A model generated the notes under the pieces. The model saw only the letters and a list, made by a program, of their open reading frames with translations, had not been told where the DNA came from and searched no databases. Shown in pieces: positions 15,925 through 25,193 of a DNA stretch of 37,961 nucleotides (position 1 is its first letter; every line of letters begins with the position of its first letter). The translations under genes were made by a program, and so were the position numbers. Origin of the DNA: Lautropia mirabilis (GTDB lineage: Bacteria > Pseudomonadota > Gammaproteobacteria > Burkholderiales > Burkholderiaceae_B); NCBI GenBank assembly GCA_945876565.1, contig CAMCOS010000025.1, forward strand, positions 1-37,961, given 5' to 3'.

Positions 15925-17346
15925 ATGAGTCATAAGACAAACAAGCGAGTGCTCTGGGCTGGCATGGCGGGCAATCTGCTTGAGTGGTTTGATTTTGCGG
16001 TCTACGGATTTTTTGCTGTCACAATCGGCAAAGTTTTTTTTCCCAAGGAAGATCCGGTTGCTCAAGTCATCGCAGCTTTTGGTGTGTTCGCCGTAGGCTT
16101 TCTCATGCGCCCGATCGGTGGAATTTTGCTTGGATATATCGGAGACAAGCACGGGCGCCAGACAGCGATGCTGTGGTCGGTCATCATGATGGCCATTCCC
16201 ACTTTTTTAGTGGGCATATTGCCAGGCTATGACACAATTGGCCTTGCTGCGCCCATTTTGTTGCTAGTGCTCCGAATGTTGCAGGGGCTTTCCGTGGGTG
16301 GCGAGTACACCACATCGATCGTGTACATGATTGAGCAAACCCGCCCCGCAAGGCGAGGTATTGCTGGCTCTCTGGCTGTCATGGGTGCCGTGGGAGGCAT
16401 TGTGCTTGGATCCGCGGTGGGTGCACTACTGGCAGCCATCTTGTCTGAGCCGCAGCTACAGGCGTGGGGATGGCGGATTCCATTTTTATTGGGCTTGTTC
16501 CTGGGTTTGGCCGGCCTATATTTACGTCGGCAGCCCTCGCCAGCAAGCGAGCATACCCAGTCGGTGGGCAGTCCATTGCTTGAAACCATCCGCCACCATC
16601 GCATGGCGATGGCGCAGGTTGCCGGGCTCTCAATGGTCAATGCCACCGTCTTTTATCTGGCGTTTGTGTATATCGTGAGTTGGCTTGAGACGGTTGATGG
16701 CATTGCCGCTAAAACAGCGCTTGAAGTAAACACCGTGAGCTTAATTATGTTGCTACCAATCATGTTGTTTGGCGGTTGGCTGTCAGACCGAATTGGCGGC
16801 AAGCGCGTCATGATGGCGGCAGCGCTGGCGATACTGGTTTTTGCATGGCCTTTTATGTGGCTGATGCATCATCCAGACCTTGGGATGATTTATGTCGGCC
16901 AGATCGGGTTTGCCGTTGCGACTGGACTGTATCTTGGGGCGCAGCCCGCCTTCATGGTGCGAGTCATTCCGGCGTCGGTGCGTTGCACGGCAGCTGGCCT
17001 AGGCTACAACATCACCCTCGGTATTGCCGGTGGACTGAGTCCGATGGCCGCCACTTGGCTAGTACAAAGAACACATGATGATTTGAGTCCGGCCTATTTG
17101 ATTGCTGGCGCCGCGTCTTTGACGCTGATTGCACTGTGGTCAGTGCGCAAGCCATCTGCGCGCGTGCAGCCTGATCATTTATCAAAAGCCAAACACTTGC
17201 TTGATGCGATCGATCGTGGGGGCATACCATCTAACCCAATGATCGTGAATGAAATGGCTCGTGGTTTCGGCCTCGAAGTCAGTGTTCGGGCACCTGTCGA
17301 GCAGACGATTGAGCGTCTGCGCGAGGCAGTTAAGCGTACCTTATGA
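15925..17346 (+). CDS. MFS metabolite:H+ symporter (MHS family, ProP/citrate-like)
   Basis: The 473-residue protein starts at ATG 15925 with GGAG 6 bases upstream; an upstream in-frame GTG would add a poor extension. NLLEWFDFAVYGFFA in TM1, FLMRPIGGILLGYIGDKHGRQTAM (motif A) and RMLQGLSVGGEYT are typical of metabolite:H+ symporters, which carry dicarboxylates, citrate, shikimate or osmolytes. It has 12 TM segments and a C-terminal cytoplasmic tail of about 60 residues rich in charged residues. The stop overlaps the convergent xdhC stop by 6 bases. Substrate unknown. Confidence 0.87.
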   Translation: MSHKTNKRVLWAGMAGNLLEWFDFAVYGFFAVTIGKVFFPKEDPVAQVIAAFGVFAVGFLMRPIGGILLGYIGDKHGRQTAMLWSVIMMAIPTFLVGILPGYDTIGLAAPILLLVLRMLQGLSVGGEYTTSIVYMIEQTRPARRGIAGSLAVMGAVGGIVLGSAVGALLAAILSEPQLQAWGWRIPFLLGLFLGLAGLYLRRQPSPASEHTQSVGSPLLETIRHHRMAMAQVAGLSMVNATVFYLAFVYIVSWLETVDGIAAKTALEVNTVSLIMLLPIMLFGGWLSDRIGGKRVMMAAALAILVFAWPFMWLMHHPDLGMIYVGQIGFAVATGLYLGAQPAFMVRVIPASVRCTAAGLGYNITLGIAGGLSPMAATWLVQRTHDDLSPAYLIAGAASLTLIALWSVRKPSARVQPDHLSKAKHLLDAIDRGGIPSNPMIVNEMARGFGLEVSVRAPVEQTIERLREAVKRTL

Positions 17347-18369
17347 GCCAGCTTGCTCCTGGGCGGATTTCGCATGGGCGACATCCATGTCGCGTGGCAC
17401 TGTGACACCGTTTTTGACAGCAAGCACCTCGGCCATCACACTGACTGCGATTTCAGCGGGTGTTTTACTGCCGATGTAGATGCCGATCGGACCACGCAGA
17501 CGGACCAGTGATTGTTCGGTCTGCCCGAAGTGTTCGATCATGCGTTTGCGACGTGCCGCATTGTTGCCACGCGAACCAATCGCGCCCACATAGAACGCTT
17601 CTGTTTCGAGCGCTTCGAGTAGGGCCAAGTCATCAAGCTTGGGGTCATGGGTGAGCGCCAACACACAGGTGCGGCGATCAGGCTTGAACAGTTTGACTGC
17701 ATCATCAGGCCATTGGCTCATCCGATTGACGCCCGTGGTGGTCCAGCCTGAGGCATATTCTTCACGTGGGTCACATACCGTGACCGTAAACCCATTGAAG
17801 ATCGCCATGGTGGCGATGTACTCACCGAGTTGGCCCGCGCCAATTAAGAGCATTCGGTAGGATGGGCCAAATGTGTTGACAAGTTTAGATTCAAGCACAC
17901 GCAAGCTGTCGGCCGTCTCAGTGAACTCCAGTCTTACTGCACCCGTGTCCATGTCAGTGATGCGCTTGACCAAGTCACCACGCTCCAGACGGTCAATTAA
18001 TTCGGTGAGTAACTGCGCATCTGGGTTGAATTCCAGCAACAGTTCCAGCGTGCCACCACACGGCAAACCGAATCGATGGGCCTCATCGGCTGTGATGCCA
18101 TAGCGCATGCGCTTGGGTGCCCCATCCATGTCCATGCCAGGCTTATCCTGGCCTTGAGCTGGCTGAGTGAACTCCCGGATCAGGTCATCTTCGATGCAAC
18201 CGCCAGACACCGAGCCGACCACAGCACCTGTCTCACACATGGCCATGATGGAGCCGATGGGACGCGGTGATGAGCCCCAAGTGCGCATGACGGTCACCAG
18301 CACGGCGAGCTGGTTTGCATCGCGCCATTCTTTTAAGCGCTTTAAGACGATGAGGTCCTGGTTTTGCAT
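17341..18369 (-). CDS. xdhC: XdhC/CoxI-family molybdenum-cofactor maturation protein
   Basis: The 342-residue protein has an N-terminal XdhC/CoxI domain (VLVTVMRTWGSSPRPIGSIMAM; GSVSGGCIEDDLIREF) and a C-terminal Rossmann XdhC domain (MLLIGAGQLGEYIATMAIFNGFTVTVCDPR; FYVGAIGSRGN). XdhC proteins bind molybdenum cofactor and help sulfurate and insert it into xanthine-dehydrogenase-type enzymes. It is the last gene of the cox-like cluster, after an 88-base spacer from coxG, which fits maturation of CoxL. Confidence 0.9.
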   Translation of the reverse strand: MQNQDLIVLKRLKEWRDANQLAVLVTVMRTWGSSPRPIGSIMAMCETGAVVGSVSGGCIEDDLIREFTQPAQGQDKPGMDMDGAPKRMRYGITADEAHRFGLPCGGTLELLLEFNPDAQLLTELIDRLERGDLVKRITDMDTGAVRLEFTETADSLRVLESKLVNTFGPSYRMLLIGAGQLGEYIATMAIFNGFTVTVCDPREEYASGWTTTGVNRMSQWPDDAVKLFKPDRRTCVLALTHDPKLDDLALLEALETEAFYVGAIGSRGNNAARRKRMIEHFGQTEQSLVRLRGPIGIYIGSKTPAEIAVSVMAEVLAVKNGVTVPRDMDVAHAKSAQEQAGS

Positions 18370-18390
18370 GGTGATGACTCTAGTGATTCA

Positions 18391-18430
18391 ATCAGGAACA
18401 ATCAGGAACAGGTAGGACAAATCAGGCAAC
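18391..18430. repeat. 10-bp tandem repeat in the coxG-xdhC spacer
   Basis: ATCAGGAACA occurs twice in direct tandem (18391-18400, 18401-18410), and a degenerate third copy (ATCAGGCAAC) is at 18421-18430. They lie in the 88-base gap between coxG and xdhC. Role unknown; replication slippage is the simplest origin. Confidence 0.6.
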
Positions 18431-18457
18431 ACTCTTGAATAAATGTCTTTGTGTGCG

Positions 18458-19075
18458 TCATGAGCCTGAGCTCACGAATGCAACGACCACGGCAACCGCC
18501 GCTGCCACAGCGATCCAAAGCCAGCGCGGCACGCCTGCGTTACTGCTTTGCGGTATAGCTTCAGTGGTTGGTGCGTCGGAAGATGCGGCATTCGCCTCTT
18601 CGCCGGCTGCACCAGGGGCAGCCGTAAATCCTGTTTTCTCGTTTAGTGCTTTCTCAAAGCGTTTAAAGAAATCATCGGCCATGGATTTGGCGGCGCCATC
18701 AATCAGGCGCTGCCCGAGTTGCGCAAGCTTGCCACCGATTTGAGATTCCACGGTGTATCGCAATTCCACGCCCGCATCGTTTTCTTCGAGCTCGACATGC
18801 GAGACGCCCTTGCCATGGCCCGCCACGCCGCCTTGCGCCTCAAATTTAAGGGAGTAGGACTTTGGTGGCTGAATGTCAGACAGCTCAACTTTGCCAGTGA
18901 ACTTGGCAGAGACAGGGCCGATCTTGATGGCTGCTGCGGTTAGGTAAACGTTCTCGGATTCGAGTTCAAATTTTTGGCAGCCCGGGATACATTCCTTGAG
19001 GATTTCGGGGTCGTTCAGCGCATCCCAGGCTTGCTGGGCCGTGGCCGATAGTTGTCGGCTTCCTTGCATTTGCAT
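18458..19075 (-). CDS. coxG: CoxG-like SRPBCC protein with C-terminal membrane anchor
   Basis: The 205-residue protein has an SRPBCC/CoxG domain (1-150): QGSRQLSATAQQAWDALNDPEILKECIPGCQKF is the standard CoxG opening, followed by KIGPVSAKFTGKVEL and ESQIGGKLAQLGQRLIDGAA. After an Ala/Ser linker, a C-terminal TM helix (PRWLWIAVAAAVAVVVAF) would anchor it in the inner membrane. In Oligotropha CoxG is implicated in attaching CO dehydrogenase to the membrane, and recent work on mycobacterial CoxG links it to quinone delivery. It follows coxE by 21 bases. Confidence 0.88.
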   Translation of the reverse strand: MQMQGSRQLSATAQQAWDALNDPEILKECIPGCQKFELESENVYLTAAAIKIGPVSAKFTGKVELSDIQPPKSYSLKFEAQGGVAGHGKGVSHVELEENDAGVELRYTVESQIGGKLAQLGQRLIDGAAKSMADDFFKRFEKALNEKTGFTAAPGAAGEEANAASSDAPTTEAIPQSSNAGVPRWLWIAVAAAVAVVVAFVSSGS

Positions 19076-19096
19076 TGTCGTCTCCGGATCTAGTCT

Positions 19097-20278
19097 TCAG
19101 TGAATTTGTCTCATGAGCTTGGCAAGCGAGCTTGCCAGCGTGCTTAAGTGTTCCAGGTTATGGATGGCCAGCATCTGGTCAACATAGCGATCAAGCACCT
19201 GAGCACCACCCGCTAGCGGTTGATAGCCATCGTAACGCAACAATGGATTGAGCCACACGGTTGCCCGTGCCTGGCGGGTTAACCAATCGAGCTCACTGGC
19301 CAGGATATCCTGGTCGCCAGTGTCAAGCCCATCTGTAATTAAAAGCACGAGCGTGCGGTTGCCGACGATTTGGTTACGATGGAATTGGCGGATTGTCTTG
19401 AGTGCAGCGCCAAGTTTGGTGCCGCCACCAAAGTCCGAAATGGCCTGATTGGCCATCGCAAGCATGACATCGGTGTCTCGCTCGGCAAAGGCGGGGTTCA
19501 AATCCGTCAGGCTGGTTCCAAACGCAAAGATTTGCCGTTGTTTGTGAAATGTGGCTTGATGCAAAAATGCCAGCATCAGGCGCGCATACCGCTCCATGGA
19601 GCCGGATATGTCCGCTAGCACCAGCACGGGCAACTCAACTGACTGTCGCTTGCTCATGGGTAATGTGAGAAAGTCACCATCGTGTCTGGCGGCAAACCGC
19701 ATCAGGCGTGGCCAGTGCAGCTGATCGCCACGCGTGCAAAACTGTCGACGTCTGGCCCTAATTTCAGGCAATCGCAAGGGGATGTCGCGAACCAGTCGCT
19801 CGATCAATTTGAATTCGCTGGCGTTTAGCTGATTAAAGTCGGCATGCCGCAATTTGGTGCGATCACTTGCACTCATGGCCGCATCGAGCTCGATTTTTTC
19901 TTCTTTTTGTTGCGGTGATGGTTGTAGAGGCTTCGGGGCTTGAAGTGCCTCTTGTGCTCGGGCACTGCGTGCTGGTGGCTGACTCTGCGCTTTGGCTTGT
20001 GGCAGTAACTGAGCCATCAACTGTTTGGCAATCTCTGGGTTGCGAAAGTATGCCTCAAACAAATCGGCAAACACATGCTGATCTTCTTGCCGGCTCACAA
20101 GCACGGCATGCAGGGCCGCCTCTACGTCAGCTTTGTGTCCTAAATCGATCACAGCGAGCGCCTGTTGTGCCAGGCTAATGCGTGCACTGTCAACAGGCAA
20201 CCCGGCACGCCGAAGCATCCGGCCAAAACCAGTGAGGTTGTCAGCGAGTTTGCCAGTGCGTGCATCGCCTAAAACCAT
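19097..20278 (-). CDS. coxE: CoxE-like VWA-domain protein
   Basis: The 393-residue protein contains a C-terminal von Willebrand A domain. The MIDAS motif DISGS is at D223-S227, and LVLLITDGLDTGD supplies a later acidic metal contact. The N-terminal region begins LADNLTGFGRMLRRAGLPVD, as in CoxE. The middle (about 95-130) is a Gln/Pro/Ala-rich linker. CoxE works with the AAA+ protein CoxD to build the sulfur-bridged Mo centre of CO dehydrogenase. Here it directly follows coxD (9-base gap), the usual MoxR-VWA pairing. Confidence 0.9.
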   Translation of the reverse strand: MVLGDARTGKLADNLTGFGRMLRRAGLPVDSARISLAQQALAVIDLGHKADVEAALHAVLVSRQEDQHVFADLFEAYFRNPEIAKQLMAQLLPQAKAQSQPPARSARAQEALQAPKPLQPSPQQKEEKIELDAAMSASDRTKLRHADFNQLNASEFKLIERLVRDIPLRLPEIRARRRQFCTRGDQLHWPRLMRFAARHDGDFLTLPMSKRQSVELPVLVLADISGSMERYARLMLAFLHQATFHKQRQIFAFGTSLTDLNPAFAERDTDVMLAMANQAISDFGGGTKLGAALKTIRQFHRNQIVGNRTLVLLITDGLDTGDQDILASELDWLTRQARATVWLNPLLRYDGYQPLAGGAQVLDRYVDQMLAIHNLEHLSTLASSLAKLMRQIH

Positions 20279-20287
20279 GGCGCAGCC

Positions 20288-21187
20288 TTAATGCTCAGGG
20301 GCAAGCAACTCTTGCAACATGGGTTCGAGGGCAGCCAAATCATCGCGCTGTTTAAACAACACACCTGCTGTGTTCTCGATGACCTCGGGGTCAAGCTGAA
20401 GTGTTTCTAGCGCCACCAGGGCTTTGGCCCACTCAACGCTTTCAGCGATACCAGGCGTACGACTGAAGGCGTCAGCAAAGGGCTTGTTGCGCAGCCGCTG
20501 CACAAAATCAGCGACTTGTTCACTGAGCTGTTGAGCAATACCCGGGACCTGTTGCGCGATGATCGCCAGTTCACGTTCGCGATCCGGATAGTCCACCCAA
20601 TGGTAGAGGCAGCGACGCTTGACAGCATCGTTGAGATCTCGCGTGCGGTTGCTCGTTAGTATCGTCAACGGCGCGGTCTGGGCCCGGATGGTGCCAAGCT
20701 CGGGGATGCTGACTTGGTACTCACCGAGGTATTCCAACAAAAACGCTTCGAACGGCTCATCGGCTCGATCAACTTCATCAATTAACAAGACGGCACCGGC
20801 ACCCGGGCTTTGCAACGCTTGAAGCAGGGGGCGCTTGATCAGGTAATGCGCCTGATAGACCTCACGCTCGATTTCTTCCGGTGTGCGTGAGGCTTGGGCG
20901 GCTTTTAGGTGAATCAATTGTGCAGCGTAGTTCCATTCATACAGCGCATCCCGTTGCTCAAGACCGTCATAGCATTGCAGTCGAATCAGACTTCGACCGG
21001 TAATGGCTGCCAGAGATTTGGCGAGCTCGGTTTTACCAACACCTGGATCACCTTCCAAGAGCAACGGGCGACCCAAGCGCGTAGCCAAATGCACGGCAGT
21101 CGCGAGCCTGCGGTCGGGGTAATACCCAACCGACTGCAGGCTCTGGATCCAGGCATCGACGCGATCGGGATGGCACTGCTCACCCAA
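20288..21187 (-). CDS. coxD: CoxD-like MoxR-family AAA+ ATPase
   Basis: The 299-residue protein has Walker A GDPGVGKTE (46-54), Walker B AVLLIDEVDRADEPFEAFLLEYLGE (D136, E137) and sensor-1-type TILTSNRTRDLNDAVKRRCLYHWVDYPD. MoxR ATPases remodel partner enzymes together with VWA proteins. CoxD is required for Mo-centre maturation in Oligotropha. The start is a TTG at 21187 that abuts the coxM stop at 21188; a later start would intrude on conserved sequence before Walker A. Confidence 0.9.
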   Translation of the reverse strand: MGEQCHPDRVDAWIQSLQSVGYYPDRRLATAVHLATRLGRPLLLEGDPGVGKTELAKSLAAITGRSLIRLQCYDGLEQRDALYEWNYAAQLIHLKAAQASRTPEEIEREVYQAHYLIKRPLLQALQSPGAGAVLLIDEVDRADEPFEAFLLEYLGEYQVSIPELGTIRAQTAPLTILTSNRTRDLNDAVKRRCLYHWVDYPDRERELAIIAQQVPGIAQQLSEQVADFVQRLRNKPFADAFSRTPGIAESVEWAKALVALETLQLDPEVIENTAGVLFKQRDDLAALEPMLQELLAPEH

Positions 21188-21988
21188 TTAATGCTCCTGA
21201 CCAAGCGCCTGGTTAACTGCACGCTGGGTTTGGATCTTGATGAGCTCAGCACGGTACTGCGGGCTTGCGTGCAGGTCACCGCTCAGATCGGTCGCATCGA
21301 TGTGCACAGCCTGAACCGATTCAGGTGAGAAGTTAGCGTTCAGTGCAGCTTCGAGCCCGGCATGACGAAATACGCCATTGCCTGCGCCTGTTACCGCCAC
21401 GCGCACACCTTGCGACGTTTTAGCAACAAACACACCAACGAGCGCGTAACGCGAGGCGGGCTGCTTAAACTTGGCGTATGCCGCCATCTCAGGCACTGGG
21501 AAGCGTATGGTGGTGATCATTTCGCCAGGTTCTAATGCAGTTGCATACAAACCTTGAAAAAACTCATCTGCCGGGATTTCACGCTGGTTGGTTTTAACGG
21601 TGGCGCCCAAACCTAATACCGCGCTTGGATAGCAGGCAGATGGATCGTTGTTGGCTACCGAACCACCGATCGTGCCCATGGCGCGAACCTGCTTGTCACC
21701 GATGCCACCGGCGAGTTTGGCCAGGCCCGGAATCTTGCTGGTCACCAGCGGATCTGTGGCCACTGCCTGATGACGGGTCATGGCACCGACCACGATGGCA
21801 CCATTTTCTTCACAGATACCGGCCAGTTCAGACAGGCCACCAAGATCAACCAGTGTTTCGGGCTGCATCAGGCGCTGCTTCATGGAAGCTAGCATCGTTT
21901 GGCCACCTGCGAGCAGTTGGCCACCGTCGTCTAGCATCTGCACGGCCTGATTCACTGACTCGGCACGCTTGAACTCGAATTGATACAT
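21188..21988 (-). CDS. coxM: CoxM-like FAD-binding subunit of a molybdenum hydroxylase
   Basis: The 266-residue protein is the medium subunit. The first FAD motif AGGQTMLASMKQRL occurs around 32-45, and the second, MGTIGGSVANNDPSACYPSA, contacts the pyrophosphate. The C-terminal CO_deh_flav_C domain includes the segment PASRYALVGVFVAKT. It passes electrons from the 2Fe-2S clusters to an acceptor. It follows coxL by 14 bases, in the S-L-M order of form II clusters. Confidence 0.92.
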   Translation of the reverse strand: MYQFEFKRAESVNQAVQMLDDGGQLLAGGQTMLASMKQRLMQPETLVDLGGLSELAGICEENGAIVVGAMTRHQAVATDPLVTSKIPGLAKLAGGIGDKQVRAMGTIGGSVANNDPSACYPSAVLGLGATVKTNQREIPADEFFQGLYATALEPGEMITTIRFPVPEMAAYAKFKQPASRYALVGVFVAKTSQGVRVAVTGAGNGVFRHAGLEAALNANFSPESVQAVHIDATDLSGDLHASPQYRAELIKIQTQRAVNQALGQEH

Positions 21989-22002
21989 GATGCGTTACCC
22001 CC

Positions 22003-24384
22003 TTAGGCCTTGGCTTGTTGAATGGCTTGCCACACACGGTGCGGGGTGGCAGGCATGTCCATGTCTTTGACGCCAAGTGGTGCCAAAGCATCGAGCACGG
22101 CATTCATGACCGCTGGCGGCGAGCCAATGGCGCCCGCTTCGCCACATCCTTTGGTGCCCAGTGGGTTCGTGGTGCAGGGCGTGCAGACATGACCAATTTT
22201 GAAGTTGGGCAAGTCATCGGCGCGTGGCATGGTGTAGTCCATAAACGAGCCCGTGAGCAGCTGTGCCGTTTCACGGTCATAGACGCAGTTTTCCATCAGG
22301 GCCTGACCAATGCCTTGTGCTAAGCCGCCGTGAACCTGTCCTTCGACGATCATCGGGTTGATGATCGTGCCAAAGTCGTCCATGGCGGTAAAGCGGTCAA
22401 CCCGGGTTTCACCGGTTTTAGGGTTGATTTCCACTTCACAGATATACGTACCAGCGGGGAAGGTGAAGTTAGTTGGATCGTAGAACGCCGTTTCGTTTAA
22501 GCCCGGCTCGAGCGTCTCAAGCGGATAGTTGTGGGGCACGTATGCGGTCAGTGCGACTTGCGCAAACGGTATTTTTTTGTCCGTGCCTTTGACCGTGAAC
22601 TCCCCATTGGCAAACTCCACGTCGGTGTCGCTGGCTTCCATCAAGTGCGCAGCGATCTTCTTGGCCTTGGCCTCGATCTTGTCGATGGCGCGCATGATGG
22701 CTGAACCGCCGACCGAGATCGAACGTGAACCATACGTGCCCATGCCAAACGGCACACGACCGGTGTCGCCGTGAACAATGTCCACGTTCTCAACAGGTAT
22801 GCCCAAGCGTGCAGCAACCACTTGGGCAAAGGTGGTCTCATGCCCTTGTCCGTGGCTGTGCGAGCCGGTAAAGACCGTCACGCTGCCCGTGGGGTGTACA
22901 CGCACTTCACCGCATTCGAACAGACCAGCTCGTGCCCCTAATGCCCCAGCGATGTTGCTCGGTGCCAGACCACAGGCTTCGATGTAGCTTGAGTAGCCTA
23001 TGCCACGCAGCAAGCCTTTGGATTCGCTTTCTTGACGGCGCGCCTCAAATCCGGCAACCTCGGCAAGCTCCATCGCCTTATCGAGGCACTGGTGAAAATC
23101 ACCGGTGTCATATTGCAGAGCCACCGGCGTCTGATAGGGAAACTCACCAATGAAGTTGCGGCGACGGATTTCGTCTTGGCTCAAACCAAGCTCCCAGCCT
23201 GCGCGCGTGACGATGCGCTCAAGCAGGTACGTGGCCTCAGGACGTCCAGCGCCACGATAGGCATCCACAGGTGCTGTGTTGGTAAACCAGGCATCGACCT
23301 CCACATAGACTTGTGGCGTTGTGTATTGGCCAGCCAAGAGCGTGGCGTACAGAATCGTTGGGATACAGGTCGAGAACGTCGAGAGGTAGGCACCCATGTT
23401 CGCATCCGTGTGAACACGGAAAGCGAGAAATTTGCCATCCTTGTCCATGGCCATCTCAGCGTGGGTGACGTGATCACGACCGTGCGCATCAGATAAAAAG
23501 GCTTCAGTGCGGTCTGCGGTCCACTTGACCGTGCGGTTCAGTTTTTTGGCGGCCCACGTAACGCAGACGTCTTCGGCATACAGATAAATCTTTGAGCCAA
23601 AACCGCCACCCACATCGGGTGCCACCACACGCACCTTGTGCTCGGGCAGGCCCATCACAAACGCGGTTAGCAAGAGGCGTTCGACATGCGGGTTCTGGTT
23701 TGAAACGTAGAGCGTGTACTCGTCCGAGGCACGGCTATAGCAGCCAATCGCAGCACGGGGTTCCATGGCATTTGGAACCAGACGGTTATTGATCAGGTCG
23801 ATTTTGGTGACGTGAGCGGCTTGTTCAAACGCTTTGTCAACCCCTTCCTTTTCACCGATGGCCCATTTGTAGCAATGATTGTCAGGCGCTTCATCGTGAA
23901 TCTTTGGTGCATCTGGTTTGCCGGCATCGCGAATGTCTGCAATGGCGGGCAAGACGTCATAGTCAACCTCAATCAGTTCAGCTGCGTCGCGCGCTTGCTC
24001 TAGTGTTTCGGCAATCACCATCGCGACGTGGTCACCGACATAGCGAGCCTTGCCGATGCAGAGAATCGGGTGGGGCGGCTCTTTCATCGGCTCGCCGTTG
24101 GTGCTGGTGATGAGCCAACCACAGGGCAGCCCACCAATCTTGTCAGCAGCCACGTCTTGACCGTCGTAAATTGCAATCACGCCGGGTGCAGCCAGTGCAG
24201 CGGTTTTGTCAATGGACTTGATGGCCGCATGTGCGTGTGGTGAGCGTAAAAAGTACGCATACACCATGTTGTTGATCTGGATGTCATCGGTGTATTGGCC
24301 AACACCGGTCAGGAAACGCTCGTCTTCCTTGCGCAATACGGCCTCGCCGATGTACGGCAGGTTCGCGAAATCATTCGATCCCAT
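22003..24384 (-). CDS. coxL: CoxL-like molybdopterin large subunit, form II (AYRGAGR)
   Basis: The 793-residue protein is the xanthine-oxidase-family large subunit. The N-terminus [23 protein letters not shown] starts the Ald_Xan_dh domain. GGGFGSK at 259-265 binds cofactor. The active-site loop reads AYRGAGR at 375-381, not the AYRCSFR of true (form I) CO dehydrogenases. The C-terminal [18 protein letters not shown] contains the conserved catalytic Glu. Form II enzymes lack the Cu-binding Cys, and most have no demonstrated CO oxidation. The substrate may be another carbonyl or N-heteroaromatic compound. It sits between coxS and coxM. Confidence 0.93.
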   Translation of the reverse strand: MGSNDFANLPYIGEAVLRKEDERFLTGVGQYTDDIQINNMVYAYFLRSPHAHAAIKSIDKTAALAAPGVIAIYDGQDVAADKIGGLPCGWLITSTNGEPMKEPPHPILCIGKARYVGDHVAMVIAETLEQARDAAELIEVDYDVLPAIADIRDAGKPDAPKIHDEAPDNHCYKWAIGEKEGVDKAFEQAAHVTKIDLINNRLVPNAMEPRAAIGCYSRASDEYTLYVSNQNPHVERLLLTAFVMGLPEHKVRVVAPDVGGGFGSKIYLYAEDVCVTWAAKKLNRTVKWTADRTEAFLSDAHGRDHVTHAEMAMDKDGKFLAFRVHTDANMGAYLSTFSTCIPTILYATLLAGQYTTPQVYVEVDAWFTNTAPVDAYRGAGRPEATYLLERIVTRAGWELGLSQDEIRRRNFIGEFPYQTPVALQYDTGDFHQCLDKAMELAEVAGFEARRQESESKGLLRGIGYSSYIEACGLAPSNIAGALGARAGLFECGEVRVHPTGSVTVFTGSHSHGQGHETTFAQVVAARLGIPVENVDIVHGDTGRVPFGMGTYGSRSISVGGSAIMRAIDKIEAKAKKIAAHLMEASDTDVEFANGEFTVKGTDKKIPFAQVALTAYVPHNYPLETLEPGLNETAFYDPTNFTFPAGTYICEVEINPKTGETRVDRFTAMDDFGTIINPMIVEGQVHGGLAQGIGQALMENCVYDRETAQLLTGSFMDYTMPRADDLPNFKIGHVCTPCTTNPLGTKGCGEAGAIGSPPAVMNAVLDALAPLGVKDMDMPATPHRVWQAIQQAKA

Positions 24385-24405
24385 GTCTGTCTCCTATTGG
24401 TGGCT

Positions 24406-24873
24406 CTAGGCCTTCATTTGGGCGGCGCCCTGTTGAACAGCACGCACAATGTTTTGGTAACCAGTGCAGCGGCAGATATTGCCTTCGAGCAGTTCACGAA
24501 CATCATGCTCGCTTGCGTTGGGGTGCTTGTTGCACAAGTCAACCGCGCTCATCACCATGCCAGTGGTGCAGAATCCGCACTGAAGGCCATGGCAGTCTTT
24601 GAATGCTTGCTGCATGGGGTGCATTTGACCATCGGCGCCAGCCAGCCCTTCGATGGTAGTGACAGACTTGCCAGCCATCTGCGCGAGCAACACGTTGCAT
24701 GACTTGATGGCATCCCCATTCACGAGCACCGTACAGGCGCCGCATTGGGCGGTGTCACAACCGATGTGGGTGCCAGTGAGCGCCATTTTTTCTCGTAAGG
24801 CGTGAACCAAAAGCGTATTAGGTTCAGCCTCTAGGGTGACTGTCTTTCCATTGACCGTCAGTTCGGTTTTCAT
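24406..24873 (-). CDS. coxS: CoxS-like 2Fe-2S subunit of a molybdenum hydroxylase
   Basis: The 155-residue small subunit carries two iron-sulfur motifs. The plant-ferredoxin-type cluster uses C39, C44, C47 and C59 (GCDTAQCGACTVLVNG). The second uses C99, C102, C134 and C136 (QCGFCTTGM and NICRCTGYQNIV). It relays electrons from the Mo site to FAD. It is the first gene of the cluster, with an AGGAGA ribosome-binding site, and precedes coxL by 21 bases. Confidence 0.94.
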   Translation of the reverse strand: MKTELTVNGKTVTLEAEPNTLLVHALREKMALTGTHIGCDTAQCGACTVLVNGDAIKSCNVLLAQMAGKSVTTIEGLAGADGQMHPMQQAFKDCHGLQCGFCTTGMVMSAVDLCNKHPNASEHDVRELLEGNICRCTGYQNIVRAVQQGAAQMKA

Positions 24874-25193
24874 GTTGAAGTCTCCTGATAAAACGCTTAT
24901 GCCGTTTTTAATTCTCTGATTCCCCCATGCTAGAGGACATCATGTGTTTCATCAATCATTCACGCACGAACTGGCGTCAGGGAAAGTACTGATATCGGCG
25001 TTTATCTTGAACCATCAGATCAACACTTTGGCATGAGTCGATCTGTTTGAACAAATGATTGCCAAAGCTTTAGCCTTTGAGCGTACCCACGAATGCATTA
25101 GGGGCATTTTCTAGGCTATGGTTTAACCACCCCTGGGGTCGGCTCGTGAGGATAGTCTGTTGGTTCGTCAGGCTGTTTCGTCAGTCTGTTGAT
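24874..25193. other. Intergenic region, 320 bases, upstream of the cox-like cluster
   Basis: No gene was found between coxS and the second floA. It must hold the cox promoter (candidate at 24927-24955) and the end of the floA transcript. The only terminator-like structure is a near-loopless ACCCC/GGGGT palindrome at about 25128-25139 without a T tract. Confidence 0.5.
24927..24955 (-). promoter_or_regulatory. Candidate sigma-70 promoter of the cox-like operon
   Basis: On the minus strand, a -35 TTGATG (24950-24955) and a -10 TAGCAT (24927-24932) are spaced by exactly 17 bases; each matches consensus at 4 of 6 positions. This lies about 54 bases upstream of the coxS ATG, leaving a short leader with the AGGAGA site. 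No operator could be assigned. Confidence 0.4.

Noticed and set aside
22003-24384. True aerobic CO dehydrogenase (form I)
   Set aside because: The active-site loop is AYRGAGR, without the Cys of AYRCSFR, and gene order is S-L-M, both form II traits.
25128-25139. Terminator after the second floA
   Set aside because: The ACCCC/GGGGT palindrome has almost no loop and no T tract on either strand.
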